Source of the DNA: Coprobacter tertius
GTDB taxonomy: Bacteria; Bacteroidota; Bacteroidia; Bacteroidales; Coprobacteraceae
Direction of reading: 5' to 3'
Assembly (NCBI RefSeq): GCF_024330105.1
Contig: NZ_JANDHW010000004.1
Span: 124,001-188,000 of the forward strand
DNA: 64,000 bases
The notes beneath the pieces were generated by a model. That model saw only the letters and a program-made list of their open reading frames with translations. It was not told the origin of the DNA and did no database searches. Below, one piece after another: positions 49,597 to 58,035 of this stretch. The position numbers and the translations under genes are program-made. Positions within the stretch are counted from its first letter, which is position 1. The number at the start of each line of letters is the position of its first letter.

Positions 49597-51288
49597 ATGA
49601 AAGCGAAATTCTTGACTCTTTTCTTGTCGGCGGTGGCGCTGCTGGCAGCGTGCGATAAAGACAATGATCCGGTAGCGGTGTCGGATGCCGTGCCGGAAGG
49701 TATCACCGTCACCACCTACGACACCCTCCTCGAAGCCCTGAAGACGGGCGGCGCCTCGGCCGACGCCCCTACACTCATCACGCTGGGCGGCGACATCACG
49801 ATACCCGCGGGAGGTGACAACACCAACCCTCCCATAAACGGCAGCGGCCACTTCAAGATAGACGGCGGCGGCCACACCCTCACCTGGGAAGGGGAAGACA
49901 ACAACTTCCACTTCCTCGGCAATGCCAGCCCCGACGCCGATGCCGTTTATATAGAACTCACCAATATCAATCTGGTCCGACAAGGTATGAACGCCGCGGT
50001 AGGTGTTTACAACGGCAGGATTACGCTGGGCAAAGACGTGGCATTGAACGGGCAATATAAAACCATGATTGTGGCTGTCGGCGAGAAAGCGGCATTGGAA
50101 CTGGGTGACGGCTGCGAATTGTCTTGCACGGCAGTCAGCGGTTCGTGCTGTGTAAGCGTCTGGTATGGCGCCACCCTCGTGCTGAACGGGGGAAAGACCG
50201 CTGCCGGGGCTTACATAGACCTAAGCTGCTATTTTTACCCGGCCGTCTCCTATCCCCTCATCTCCGTTCCGAAAGCCCTCACGGGTGATGTGCAACTCCT
50301 TCTCACCACGATCGGTGTAACCTCCATCGCCCAAGGTGCTGGCGGTTACCAACTGACGCAGGCGGACTGCGACCGTCTGAAAGTGGATCCGGAGTCAACG
50401 GTCAGCCTCTATGGAGAGCCGCATCAGAAGTACGGCGACAACTTCGAGCTTTACCTCGACCCGGCGGCGGAACATCAAATCAAGCTGCGCCTGAAGAATT
50501 TCACACCCCCCACTTCCGGCAACATCGACATGACCTCTATGACTGCCGACGAAGCGCAGCTAACTATCCTTGCCGCCCTCGCCGCAGGCTTCACCGAAAT
50601 CAAGCTGACGGGCGAACTTTACAAAACAGGAATTGGCGGTAACTGGGGTACGTTTATCAATAATAAAAAAATCACGAAATGCGACCTCACCGGAGTGACG
50701 GACTGGGGTAGAACGCCAACTCTACCCGATGTCGCCTTTGCGAATTGCACCGCCTTGCAGGAGGTGACGCTGCCCGATGATATGAAGGTAATCGGAAATG
50801 GTGCTTTTTTAGGTTGCGCTGCGCTGACTACGGTGAATCTTTCGCAGGTTACCTGGATTAATCTAAACGCATTCTGGGGATGCACTTCATTGGAGACGCT
50901 CGCTTTGGATAATGTGACTGCGATAGGCCAAGAGGCTTTCTACGGATGCACGGGCCTCGAAACGCTCAAAATACCGAAGTGTACCCAGTTCGGCACTTAT
51001 ATCGTAACGGGCTGCCGCAGCCTCACCCGGATAGAAGCCACCGCAGCCGGAGATTTCGTTGACATAAGTGATGGTACCAACAGTATAGAGCGTATCGCCG
51101 TTTTTCACAACAGAGACGGTCATTCCGGAGATAGCGCATTCAATCCCGCCAAGTGCGACCTCGTGCTGAACGCCGACAAGAAGCAGGATGGCAATGCCAC
51201 CCCCCAAGTCTTCAGCGGCAACGAATGGCTTATGATGCCCAGCGGCGAACTCATGAGATGGAATAGCATCACCTTTGCGCAGCAGTAA
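49597..51288 (+). CDS. BspA-like leucine-rich-repeat surface lipoprotein
   Basis: A 563-residue protein with a lipoprotein signal (MKAKFLTLFLSAVALLAAC, cysteine 19). The N-terminal half (about 50-200) has short beta-rich repeats (INGSGHFKIDGGGHTLTW, then ALNGQYKTMIVAVGEKAALE) that look like a parallel beta-helix or pectate-lyase-type fold. The C-terminal part (about 370-500) has LRR_5 repeats of the Treponema/Bacteroides BspA type: FANCTALQEVTLPDDMKVIG, FLGCAALTTVNLSQ, FWGCTSLETLALDN, FYGCTGLETLKIPK. Such proteins are exposed on the outer membrane and can bind host matrix proteins or other bacteria. It is GC-rich like the regulator upstream, and the pair likely moved together. Confidence 0.88.
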   Translation: MKAKFLTLFLSAVALLAACDKDNDPVAVSDAVPEGITVTTYDTLLEALKTGGASADAPTLITLGGDITIPAGGDNTNPPINGSGHFKIDGGGHTLTWEGEDNNFHFLGNASPDADAVYIELTNINLVRQGMNAAVGVYNGRITLGKDVALNGQYKTMIVAVGEKAALELGDGCELSCTAVSGSCCVSVWYGATLVLNGGKTAAGAYIDLSCYFYPAVSYPLISVPKALTGDVQLLLTTIGVTSIAQGAGGYQLTQADCDRLKVDPESTVSLYGEPHQKYGDNFELYLDPAAEHQIKLRLKNFTPPTSGNIDMTSMTADEAQLTILAALAAGFTEIKLTGELYKTGIGGNWGTFINNKKITKCDLTGVTDWGRTPTLPDVAFANCTALQEVTLPDDMKVIGNGAFLGCAALTTVNLSQVTWINLNAFWGCTSLETLALDNVTAIGQEAFYGCTGLETLKIPKCTQFGTYIVTGCRSLTRIEATAAGDFVDISDGTNSIERIAVFHNRDGHSGDSAFNPAKCDLVLNADKKQDGNATPQVFSGNEWLMMPSGELMRWNSITFAQQ

Positions 51289-51297
51289 TCCGCGCCT

Positions 51298-51342
51298 TTC
51301 CCGAAGTTGAACTTTACCCGACTCGAAGTTCGGCTTCGGGAA
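51298..51342 (+). terminator. Hairpin after the LRR lipoprotein gene
   Basis: A 17-base stem, 15 paired (TTCCCGAAGTTGAACTT with AAGTTCGGCTTCGGGAA), starting 10 bases past the stop codon. No T-run, so it may act as an RNA end or stabiliser. Confidence 0.65.
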
Positions 51343-52015
51343 ATAGTAGGCATAACTATTTCCGACTATCAAATGTCTGTCAAGGAAGGAAAAACATAAA
51401 AATCATTCAATAGGATAGAGTTTACGAGTACGTTTGTGTGGTATCGGCTACAAGTATGCTTGCGGCAAGCTTTTTTTTCTTGCTTGATGAGGAGTGCACT
51501 CTATTTCGTGAAGCGTATCGCCGGCCTTGTCGGGCTTAGGTAGCTTGCTTCCGCCACTTCATTTTATGCCGTTAAATGAAGATAAACGAATTATCAGGCA
51601 GATTCGAGACGGTAAGAATAGTGCCTGCGCTATTCGCAATATAAGGGGCGGAGCCACCGCCCGAAAAAGAAAATCTTTCCGTTTCTTACGAAGCGGGGAG
51701 CCTTTATACGGTTATACTATTGTTGGAGAAAAGGCGAGAGAAAGGATCAGAAAATGCGGAAATCTTTTGCCATATCCGGTTTTGATCTATATTTGTATAG
51801 AGTTGTTTGAAAAATATGCAAAGCGCGGCAATTCACAGCAGTTGCACGTTCGCTAAAGCATAACCTACCTTATTTCAAGGTCATACTCTATGGCTTATTT
51901 TCAATAATTTGTCTCAAATCTGCATTTTTTATTTAAAAATCATTTATAAATTCTTTAAGAAACAGATTTACCCGAACAACATAAGTCATTCGGGCTTTCA
52001 TCTTTTTTATATTTT
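51343..52015. other. Right part of the island: terminator-like hairpin and no credible gene
   Basis: This stretch holds a strong terminator GCTTG-CGG-CAAGC followed by eight T (51458-51478, plus strand). A hairpin GGGCGG-AGCCA-CCGCCC lies at about 51645-51661, and a 12-base copy of TAGGTAGCTTGC (51537-51548) is also found at 47301-47312 in the left part. An open frame of 109 codons (51527-51856) has no protein-like pattern. The AT-rich piece from about 51880 looks like host sequence. A short CCCGAA/TTCGGG hairpin near 51975 may end the minus-strand operon that follows. Confidence 0.5.
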
Positions 52016-53134
52016 TCAAACATTTATAAGCTCGTAATCTCTATTCCCGAGGCCTATCTTTTCGGCGTGTTCAAGACCGGCACGCCAATCGGTATCAGGA
52101 TGCAAATACGTAAATTTATCCTTTCCCGCTAAATGATCATGACTATGCGCTTCGTATAATTTACTGCCCGGAATGGCCGGTGCACCTGTTACCAAATCGG
52201 CGCAAGCCATATCTAAAGCGACCGGGTCGAAAGATGCCGCAATACCTAAATCGGGAACAATAGCTGCATCGTTATGGTTCCAGCAATCACACTCCGGCGA
52301 TACATTCATGATAAAACTGACATGAAAATGCGGTTTTCCCTTCAATACCGCCAACGTATATTCGGCGATTTTACAATTTAGGCGTTGCGAGGTATCGTCT
52401 TTTCCCAATTTCGCCGCATCAAACTGACAAAGCGCCACACACTGCCCGCAACCGACACATTTTTCATAATCGATAGTCGCAATATGTTCCATATTTAAAT
52501 GAATCGCGTCGTGCGCACAATTTTTTACACAGATATTGCAGCCACGACAATTTTCAGCAACGACTATGGGAGCCGAAGCGGAGTGTAATTCTAACTTACC
52601 ACCTACACTCGCACAACCCATCCCCAAATTTTTCAACGCTCCACCGAAGCCTGTCTGCTCATGTCCTTTAAAATGATTCATTGTAACGATAATATCAGCA
52701 TCTGCAATCGCTGTTCCGATTTTTGCCGTACGGCAAAATTCCTGATCGATCACGATTTCACGATAGTCAGTACCTTTCAGGCCGTCAGCAATAATCACTT
52801 GACATTTGGCCGATATGGGGTTAAAACCGTTATCCATTGCACTCTGTAAGTGGTCTACAGCATTAGAGCGGTGTCCCGAGTACAAGGTATTACTATCGGT
52901 AAGAAAAGGTTTTGCACCCATTTCTCTCAGAACATCGGCCATACGAGCCGCATAATTAGGTCGTATATAGGCCAAATTGCCGGGCTCCCCGAAATGTATC
53001 TTTATCGCTGTAAACTGATGATTAAAATCGATGTCGGCAATACCGGCCTTTCGGACCAAACGCTCCATTTTATCCAGTAAATTGGAAGAGGGAGTAGTGT
53101 GTAAATTTGTAAAATAAACTTTTGACTTTTCCAT
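52016..53134 (-). CDS. DUF362 protein with 2 x 4Fe-4S ferredoxin domain
   Basis: A 372-residue cytoplasmic protein. The DUF362 domain has FNHQFTAIKIHFGEPGNLAY, DSNTLYSGHRSNAVDHL and NHFKGHEQTGFGGALKNLGMGCAS. The inserted ferredoxin unit has CRGCNICVKNCAHDAI (about 195) and CVGCGQCVALCQFDA (about 224). Unlike the exported DUF362 protein elsewhere in the window it has no signal peptide and carries its own clusters. Function unknown; a redox role is implied. Start set at MEKSKVYF (53134); the ATG at 53143 adds three residues. Last gene of a four-gene minus-strand operon with aroC first. Confidence 0.9.
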   Translation of the reverse strand: MEKSKVYFTNLHTTPSSNLLDKMERLVRKAGIADIDFNHQFTAIKIHFGEPGNLAYIRPNYAARMADVLREMGAKPFLTDSNTLYSGHRSNAVDHLQSAMDNGFNPISAKCQVIIADGLKGTDYREIVIDQEFCRTAKIGTAIADADIIVTMNHFKGHEQTGFGGALKNLGMGCASVGGKLELHSASAPIVVAENCRGCNICVKNCAHDAIHLNMEHIATIDYEKCVGCGQCVALCQFDAAKLGKDDTSQRLNCKIAEYTLAVLKGKPHFHVSFIMNVSPECDCWNHNDAAIVPDLGIAASFDPVALDMACADLVTGAPAIPGSKLYEAHSHDHLAGKDKFTYLHPDTDWRAGLEHAEKIGLGNRDYELINV

Positions 53135-53175
53135 ATAGATCATTTTTTCAACAAACCACTTTCTTTTTTAACATA

Positions 53176-54096
53176 TCATTTAAATAAACGTCCTTGTGAA
53201 GCATTCCGCTCTCTCATCTTACGCAATAAACGTGCAGTAAATTCGTGATTCTTTATTCCCCAACGGGGAGCAATCAATAACTCATCGGGCGATTGAGACA
53301 CAAAACGCTCGAGTATGATATTCGGCCGCAACATTTCTATAAAATCCACGACCAAATCGATATATTCGTCAAGCTGATATAAATGAAACCCTTCGGGATC
53401 TTTTTTATATTCAGCCGCCATGCGGGTATTACGTATAAGTTGCAGTTGATGTAGTTTAAGTGTCGTCAACGGTAACTCAGACAATTTTACGGCATGTTGC
53501 AATATCATATTCCGCGACTCTCCCGGCAATCCCATAATCATATGGGCTCCTGTAAATATACCGGCTTCTGCCGTACGACAAATAGCTTTTACAGAATCTG
53601 AATACCGGTGTCCCCGATTTATTCGCATAAGCGTTTCATCAAAAGTAGATTCTACGCCATATTCAACCAGAACAAATACTTTTCGAGATAACTCCCGTAA
53701 ATAACCCAACAATTCATCGGGCATGCAATCGGGCCGTGTACCGATGATCAGACCCACTACTTCCGGATACCGTAAAGCTTGTTCATATTTTTCAATCACA
53801 TCCGCTACATCTCCGTAAGTATTTGTGTAAGCCTGAAAATATGCCAAATAACGCATCTCGGGATATTTACGTCGAAAAAACGAAATTCCTTCACTTAGTT
53901 GCCGGTCGATACTTTTATCTGTATGGCAATATTGCGGACTAAAGGTCTGATTATTACAATAAGTACATCCGCCCCAGCCCTTTTCACCATTCCGGTTAGG
54001 GCAAGTAAAACCTGCATTTACCGATATCTTCTGCACTTTAAACGGGAAACGACTTTTCAGAAAATCTCCGAATTCGTTATATCGTTTCTCTTCCAT
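53176..54096 (-). CDS. TIGR01212-family radical SAM protein
   Basis: A 306-residue protein. The radical SAM cluster lies in CPNRNGEKGWGGCTYC (about 30-45), a spacing wider than the standard CxxxCxxC and typical of the YhcC/TIGR01212 family. It is followed by YLAYFQAYTNTYGD and GTRPDCMPDELL. It is related to the Elp3-like radical SAM group; the reaction is not established. It begins three bases after the dipeptidase stop, so it is translationally linked to it. The C-terminus is basic (LLRKMRERNASQGRLFK), suggesting RNA or nucleotide contact. Confidence 0.92.
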   Translation of the reverse strand: MEEKRYNEFGDFLKSRFPFKVQKISVNAGFTCPNRNGEKGWGGCTYCNNQTFSPQYCHTDKSIDRQLSEGISFFRRKYPEMRYLAYFQAYTNTYGDVADVIEKYEQALRYPEVVGLIIGTRPDCMPDELLGYLRELSRKVFVLVEYGVESTFDETLMRINRGHRYSDSVKAICRTAEAGIFTGAHMIMGLPGESRNMILQHAVKLSELPLTTLKLHQLQLIRNTRMAAEYKKDPEGFHLYQLDEYIDLVVDFIEMLRPNIILERFVSQSPDELLIAPRWGIKNHEFTARLLRKMRERNASQGRLFK

Positions 54097-54098
54097 CC

Positions 54099-55457
54099 CT
54101 ATTTACCGAATTCTCTGTAAAACTCAATAACAGCTTCTATTCCTTTTTCAAACACTTCGATCTGATGATTCTCATTGGGAGAATGAATTGCATTTGATTC
54201 GAGTCCGAATCCCATTAAGACCGTTTTAGTACCCAAAATTTTTTCAAACGAAGCAATAATCGGGATACTTCCTCCACGTCGTACTGCCAGCGGTTTCTTT
54301 TCGAAAGCCTTTGTATAAGCTTTTTCGGCAGCCTTATACGCCGGTAAGTCGATAGGACACACGTAACTTTCACCGCCGTGCATCGGAGTAACTTTCACTT
54401 TTACGTAATCGGGGGCAATACGTTCGATATAATCGATGAACAATTTAGATATCTTTTCATGTTGCTGATGCGGAACCAACCGGCTCGATACTTTAGCTGT
54501 AGCCTTCGATGGCAACACAGTTTTAGAACCTTCAGCCGTATATCCTCCCCAAATTCCGCAAACATCGAACGTAGGACGTATAGCTGTACGCTCGAGTGTC
54601 GTATATCCTTTTTCTCCAAAAAGCGACTTTACTCCGATAGCCTCTGCATACGCTTCATCACTATGAGGAACTTCAGCAAGCATTTCCCGTTCGATCGTTG
54701 AAACTTCCTCTACATCATCATAAAAATGAGGAATAGTAATTCGGCCATCTTTATCGGTAATATCGGCAATCATTTTACACAATATATTTATAGGATTAGC
54801 TACGGCCCCACCGAATATCCCCGAATGCAAATCTCTATTGGGACCGGTAACTTCTATTTCCCAATATGCCAAACCACGCAATCCCGTCGTAATAGAAGGA
54901 GTCTCTTTTGCTACCATACTGGTATCTGAAACCAAAATCACATCTGACTTCAATAGATCTTTATTTTCCCGGCAAAAATCCTCCAAACCGGGAGAACCGA
55001 TTTCCTCACCCCCTTCTAATAAGAATTTTACATTACATTGTAATAATCCACTTTTCAACGCAGCTTCAAAACCCTTCACCTGAATAAACGACTGGCCTTT
55101 ATCATCGTCGGCCCCTCGAGCCCATATACGCCCATCTCTTATCTCCGGTTCAAAAGGATCGCTTTTCCATAACTCGAGAGGTTCTACCGGCATCACATCA
55201 TAATGACCGTAAACCAAAACGGTAGGAGCATTATCATTAACCGTTTTAGAGGCAAAAACTACCGGATTTGCCGATGTAGGCATAATCTCCGCTTTATCTA
55301 CCCCCGCTTCGAGCAACAGCTCTGCCCAACGTTTAGCACACGCCAACATATCGCCTTTATGAGATGGCTTATCACTTATCGACGGTATACGCAGTAACGA
55401 AAACAACTCACGATAAAATCGATCGGAATTAGCAGTTATATATTCCTTTGCATTCAT
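54099..55457 (-). CDS. M20-family dipeptidase
   Basis: A 452-residue zinc metallopeptidase of the CNDP/carboxypeptidase G2-like branch. Metal ligands and catalytic residues are visible: VYGHYDVMPVEP (about 80), RGADDDKGQ (about 113), LLEGGEEIGSPG (catalytic and metal glutamates, about 147), VSDTSM (about 176) and ESNAIHSPNE (about 425). The dimerisation lid domain lies at about 200-370. It likely cleaves dipeptides taken up as a nitrogen source. Ten bases after aroC and three before the radical SAM gene. Confidence 0.93.
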   Translation of the reverse strand: MNAKEYITANSDRFYRELFSLLRIPSISDKPSHKGDMLACAKRWAELLLEAGVDKAEIMPTSANPVVFASKTVNDNAPTVLVYGHYDVMPVEPLELWKSDPFEPEIRDGRIWARGADDDKGQSFIQVKGFEAALKSGLLQCNVKFLLEGGEEIGSPGLEDFCRENKDLLKSDVILVSDTSMVAKETPSITTGLRGLAYWEIEVTGPNRDLHSGIFGGAVANPINILCKMIADITDKDGRITIPHFYDDVEEVSTIEREMLAEVPHSDEAYAEAIGVKSLFGEKGYTTLERTAIRPTFDVCGIWGGYTAEGSKTVLPSKATAKVSSRLVPHQQHEKISKLFIDYIERIAPDYVKVKVTPMHGGESYVCPIDLPAYKAAEKAYTKAFEKKPLAVRRGGSIPIIASFEKILGTKTVLMGFGLESNAIHSPNENHQIEVFEKGIEAVIEFYREFGK

Positions 55458-55467
55458 AGGATTAAAA

Positions 55468-56541
55468 TTATAAATGTTTTGTTTTATTCAATAAATAATG
55501 ATCGAGGACGACCATAGCAGCCATAGATTCTACAATAGGTACTGCTCTGGGTAATACGCACGGATCATGCCGGCCTTTCGCTTTCAGTGTAACTTCACGA
55601 CCTGATGCATCGACCGTCTGAATATCGCGCAATATAGTCGCAACCGGTTTAAAAGCTACCCGAAAATAAATATCTTCACCATTGGATATTCCTCCTTGTA
55701 TACCTCCCGAATGGTTGGTAAGCGTCGTAACCTTTTCCCCATCGACAGTAAAAACATCATTCATTTGTGAACCTCGATACTGTACTCCGTTAAATCCCAT
55801 ACCATACTCAAATCCTTTTACTGCATTTATTCCGAGCATCGCAGCACCAAGATCGGCATGTAATTTATTGAATACAGGATCGCCCAACCCGACAGGAACG
55901 TTACGTACAACACAGGTTATCACCCCACCGACCGTATCGCCCTGAGAACGCACCTCATCGATCAATTCTATCATACGAATCGCAGTTTCGTCATCGGGGC
56001 AACGTACGATATTCGACTCGGCATGAGAGATATCGTATTGGGTATACTCTCCGGGTAACTTAACATCACCTACCTGTGAAGTAAAGGCATTTATTTCTAT
56101 CGATAACGAACGCAATGCCAACTTGGCAAGAGCACCGGTTACAACCCGCGCAATCGTTTCCCGGGCCGACGAGCGCCCTCCACCACGGTGATCACGATTC
56201 CCATATTTACTAACATAAGTATAGTCGGCATGCGACGGACGATACGTTTCACGAAGATTATCATAATCGGACGAATGTTGATTTTCATTATAAATAACAA
56301 AACCGATAGGAGCACCCGTAGAACGGCCTTCGAATATACCGGAAAAAAATTCGACCCGATCGTTTTCTTTACGAGGGGTAACAATAGATGATTGCCCCGG
56401 GCGCCTGCGGTCGAGTTCGTGCTGTATAAAATCCATATCTATTTCTATTCCGGCAGGCATACCGTCTATCACTCCACCAACTCCAATACCATGAGATTCA
56501 CCAAAGGAAGTGAGCCTGAATAATGTTCCGAATGTATTCAT
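55468..56541 (-). CDS. aroC: Chorismate synthase
   Basis: Last step of the shikimate pathway: converts 5-enolpyruvylshikimate 3-phosphate to chorismate with reduced FMN. The 357-residue protein has [16 protein letters not shown] (about 14), [16 protein letters not shown] (about 118) and [22 protein letters not shown] (about 275-296), all family signatures. Length is normal. First gene of the operon, with a -7-like TTACTTTG about 20 bases upstream. Confidence 0.97.
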   Translation of the reverse strand: MNTFGTLFRLTSFGESHGIGVGGVIDGMPAGIEIDMDFIQHELDRRRPGQSSIVTPRKENDRVEFFSGIFEGRSTGAPIGFVIYNENQHSSDYDNLRETYRPSHADYTYVSKYGNRDHRGGGRSSARETIARVVTGALAKLALRSLSIEINAFTSQVGDVKLPGEYTQYDISHAESNIVRCPDDETAIRMIELIDEVRSQGDTVGGVITCVVRNVPVGLGDPVFNKLHADLGAAMLGINAVKGFEYGMGFNGVQYRGSQMNDVFTVDGEKVTTLTNHSGGIQGGISNGEDIYFRVAFKPVATILRDIQTVDASGREVTLKAKGRHDPCVLPRAVPIVESMAAMVVLDHYLLNKTKHL

Positions 56542-56710
56542 CTGTTTCTATAATTAAGCAAAGTAAAGATACTTCTTTTTATGAAAAAATAATGATAAAA
56601 AAAGAACAATTTCCCGACAAAAGAATGAACAAAATACGTTTTTACCTCCCAATAATTAACTTTTTAAACTAAATAAAACTAATCTACTTTAACTTTTTAT
56701 CCAAAATTGG

Positions 56711-56718
56711 TATTTTTG
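56711..56718 (+). promoter_or_regulatory. Putative -7 element of the OmpA-family gene
   Basis: TATTTTTG, a perfect -7 match, about 54 bases before the start codon. Confidence 0.65.
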
Positions 56719-56771
56719 CGCTTGTAATATTCATTATTATATGCTTATATAAACTCAAAAACAAGACAACG

Positions 56772-57467
56772 ATGAAAAATGTAAGATTTATGGCTGTTTT
56801 ATTATCAGCCTCTCTTTTATTCAGTAGTTGCGGTACTATGAACAATACCGGAAAAGGTTCGTTAATCGGAGGATCGGGCGGTGCAGCATTAGGGGCAGGA
56901 CTCGGTGCTCTTATCGGAAAAGACAAGGGTAAATCGGCGGCTATAGGTGCGGCTGTAGGCGTAGCTGTAGGTGCGGGAGCCGGTGCTCTTATTGGCCGTA
57001 AAATGGATAAGCAAAAAGAAGAACTTGAAAAAATACAGGGTGCCGAAGTAGAAACGGTAACCGATGCCAATGGTTTACAAGGGGTAAAAGTAACTTTCTC
57101 AAGCGGTATTTTATTTCCCACCAATGGTGTTAGTTTAAGCAGTAAATCACAAACAGCATTACGTGATTTTGCAGTTTCTCTTGTCAATAATCCCGAAACT
57201 GATATCACCATATGGGGCCATACCGATAATACGGGTACTGACGCTGTAAACGAACGAATCTCGACCCAACGCGCACAAGCTGTGGCTACATTTCTCAACC
57301 AAAACGGTATATCTACAAATCGTATGACAGTTGCCGGAAAATCTTATTATGAACCGGTTGCGGATAATTCCACAGTTGAAGGAAGAGCACAAAACAGACG
57401 GGTAGATATTTATATTACGGCAAACGAAAACATGATTAAACAAGCCGAAGCAGGAACACTAAAATAA
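56772..57467 (+). CDS. OmpA-family lipoprotein with glycine-zipper domain
   Basis: A 231-residue protein: a lipoprotein signal with lipobox LLFSSCGTM (cysteine about 22), a glycine-zipper region of small residues (GSLIGGSGGAALGAGLGALIG and a second similar run, about 30-80), and an OmpA C-terminal peptidoglycan-binding domain (about 110-220; DITIWGHTDNTGTDAVNERI, RMTVAGKSYYEPVADNSTVEGRAQNRRVDI). The conserved aspartate and arginine that bind diaminopimelate are present. It should tether the outer membrane to peptidoglycan. Single-gene unit with promoter and a strong terminator. Confidence 0.95.
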   Translation: MKNVRFMAVLLSASLLFSSCGTMNNTGKGSLIGGSGGAALGAGLGALIGKDKGKSAAIGAAVGVAVGAGAGALIGRKMDKQKEELEKIQGAEVETVTDANGLQGVKVTFSSGILFPTNGVSLSSKSQTALRDFAVSLVNNPETDITIWGHTDNTGTDAVNERISTQRAQAVATFLNQNGISTNRMTVAGKSYYEPVADNSTVEGRAQNRRVDIYITANENMIKQAEAGTLK

Positions 57468-57491
57468 ACACATAGCGGGAAAGTAAATCTG

Positions 57492-57538
57492 AATAAAGCG
57501 TAGCGAAATAGCTGGAAAAAAGTTCGTTACGCTTTATT
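57492..57538 (+). terminator. Terminator after the OmpA-family gene
   Basis: A 16-base stem with one mismatch, AATAAAGCGTAGCGAA (57492-57507) / TTCGTTACGCTTTATT (57523-57538), 15-base loop. Confidence 0.85.
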
Positions 57539-57545
57539 CTTCTAT

Positions 57546-58035
57546 AGCGTAGAGCCAACTAAAAGCCAAATTGCACAGAGTTCAGTTACCACTTAATTGC
57601 TCCCGTAATAGGTGCAGATTTCTTGCTAAACAAATTTTTCACTGCGGTTTTCGCTAATTTGCATAGCTGTCGGCAACTCACTGTAACTTATTTTTTTTAA
57701 CCCCCAAAAGAGTAAGTTATGCTACTCTCAAAGTATTATTTTACGTGAAGAAAAAAAAACGTTTCCCCGTGTGAAACGACGGTCGTCTGTCGTTTAATCC
57801 CTTTGCGGAGTATATCAACTTCCCGTAAACGTCAATAAAACTTATCTTACTCAAAAAAATACAGACGTTCATGAACGCACCAATGAAGGGCCTGAACCAC
57901 GAACTTGCGATGGATTTGTTTGTCTTTTTGGGGTTCACAGGTTTGCCGTATTCAGCCCCAGAACATCATCTTTTGTAAATATAATGCCGATGGCGAAAGT
58001 ATTCTGCCTTTATGTTTGGTAAATAGCCGGCCATC
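57546..58035. other. Palindrome-rich gap of unclear origin before the hybrid kinase gene
   Basis: About 490 bases with no convincing gene. It contains AGAGTA-N8-TACTCT (about 57710), AAACGAC-ggtcgtct-GTCGTTT (about 57774-57795), the perfect 12-base palindrome CGTTCATGAACG (about 57867), and long T/A runs. A 65-codon minus-strand frame (57741-57938) is not protein-like enough to call. The texture suggests a decayed insertion at the edge of the GC-richer kinase gene. Confidence 0.4.

Larger units (their letters stand above)
47150..51880. mobile_element. Degenerate integrative-element island with GC-rich cargo
   Basis: The segment between queF and the DUF362 operon differs from both sides. It starts with a structured noncoding piece, then an integrase remnant and a frameshifted RhuM-like gene, then a strongly GC-rich pair of genes. 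Example counts: 43 G/C of 60 in 48541-48600 against 14 of 60 in the nearby core gene at 44701-44760. No complete recombinase, mobilisation or replication gene remains, so it looks immobile. The exact ends are not resolved; the limits given are approximate. Confidence 0.75.

Noticed and set aside
51527-51856. 109-codon plus-strand frame at the right side of the island
   Set aside because: No domain or hydrophobic pattern, contains a strong hairpin, and the base composition is not codon-like.
57741-57938. 65-codon minus-strand frame in the gap before the hybrid kinase gene
   Set aside because: Ends in a poly-phenylalanine run made by an A/T tract and has no recognisable protein pattern.
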